DNA of 64,000 nt from contig CM072886.1 in assembly GCA_037013685.1 (NCBI GenBank), forward strand, positions 6,634,001 through 6,698,000, written 5' to 3'. Both the position numbers and the translations under genes were made by a program. Below are positions 63,859 through 64,000 of this stretch, piece after piece; the first letter of the stretch is position 1, and each line of letters opens with the position of its first letter. Under the pieces are notes generated by a model, which did not search any database, was not told where the DNA came from, and was given only the letters and a program-made list of their open reading frames with translations. The stretch is from Acridotheres tristis. Taxonomy: Eukaryota; Chordata; Aves; Passeriformes; Sturnidae.

Positions 63859-64000
63859 GCAGTGCCACCCAGGGGACCATGGAGTGTCCCACCTCGGCTT
63901 GTGGTGCTGGTCTCTCCTTCCCCAGAAGCTGCCATGAGGAAACTTCATGGAAAATCCTGTTAGCTCTCCTCCTCACCTGCTGGAATAGGTGTTGAGTGTT

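Larger units (their letters stand above)
56748..64000 (+). other. DPP6: DPP6 intron downstream of exon D (5' part, at least 7253 bp)
   Basis: It opens with donor GTAAGA; the acceptor for the expected next exon (FENNIYY-encoding) is not seen. Contents are a palindrome at 57524-57544, a decayed CR1-like piece, an A15 run, the TTTTC array and a speculative terminal exon near 63793. The stretch 58923-62602 holds no named element, and open frames around 60131-60716 show no domain I recognise. Confidence 0.85.

Overview
This is vertebrate, most likely avian, genomic DNA, and almost all of it is intron of one gene. The bird call is an inference. It rests on several truncated CR1 LINE 3' ends with the bird-typical tail (CCTTCCAACCC followed by ATTCTATGATTCT-like octamers), long single-copy AT-rich stretches, and simple-sequence tracts of the kind common in bird introns. 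A passerine is plausible but not shown, and other CR1-rich sauropsids are not excluded.

Four short exons on the + strand read in one continuous frame: A 19078-19172, B 21463-21537, C 40729-40781 and D 56666-56747. Each has a good AG acceptor and a GTAAG-type donor. Joined, their 305 nt give 101 full codons that match the start of the extracellular beta-propeller of DPP6 (dipeptidyl-peptidase-like 6). DPP6 is a catalytically inactive, type II membrane subunit of Kv4 A-type potassium channels. Signature segments such as HSYTAYYVLSKIPHG and [20 protein letters not shown] fit DPP6 and not its paralogue DPP10. The exons encoding the cytoplasmic N-terminus and transmembrane segment must lie upstream, and the rest of the propeller and the hydrolase-like domain lie downstream.

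Layout: 1-19077 is the end of an upstream intron (three minus-strand CR1 fragments, a 21-copy TTCTTA tract). 19173-21462 is a 2.3 kb intron with one CR1 tail. 21538-40728 is a 19.2 kb intron, largely single-copy, with a perfect 16-bp-arm inverted repeat at 29.8 kb. 40782-56665 is a 15.9 kb intron with five CR1 fragments, A/C- and T/G-rich tracts, a local CpG cluster holding a consensus CTCF core, and a GATA tract. 56748-64000 is the start of the next intron, with a 24-copy TTTTC tract.

I found no second protein-coding gene, tRNA, rRNA, CRISPR array or intact mobile element. The other open reading frames look like chance or repeat-driven frames. The items most worth a second look are the CpG cluster with its CTCF core, the hairpin at 29784-29841, and two ways the DPP6 message could end early: read-through of exon D, or an in-frame acceptor near 63793.
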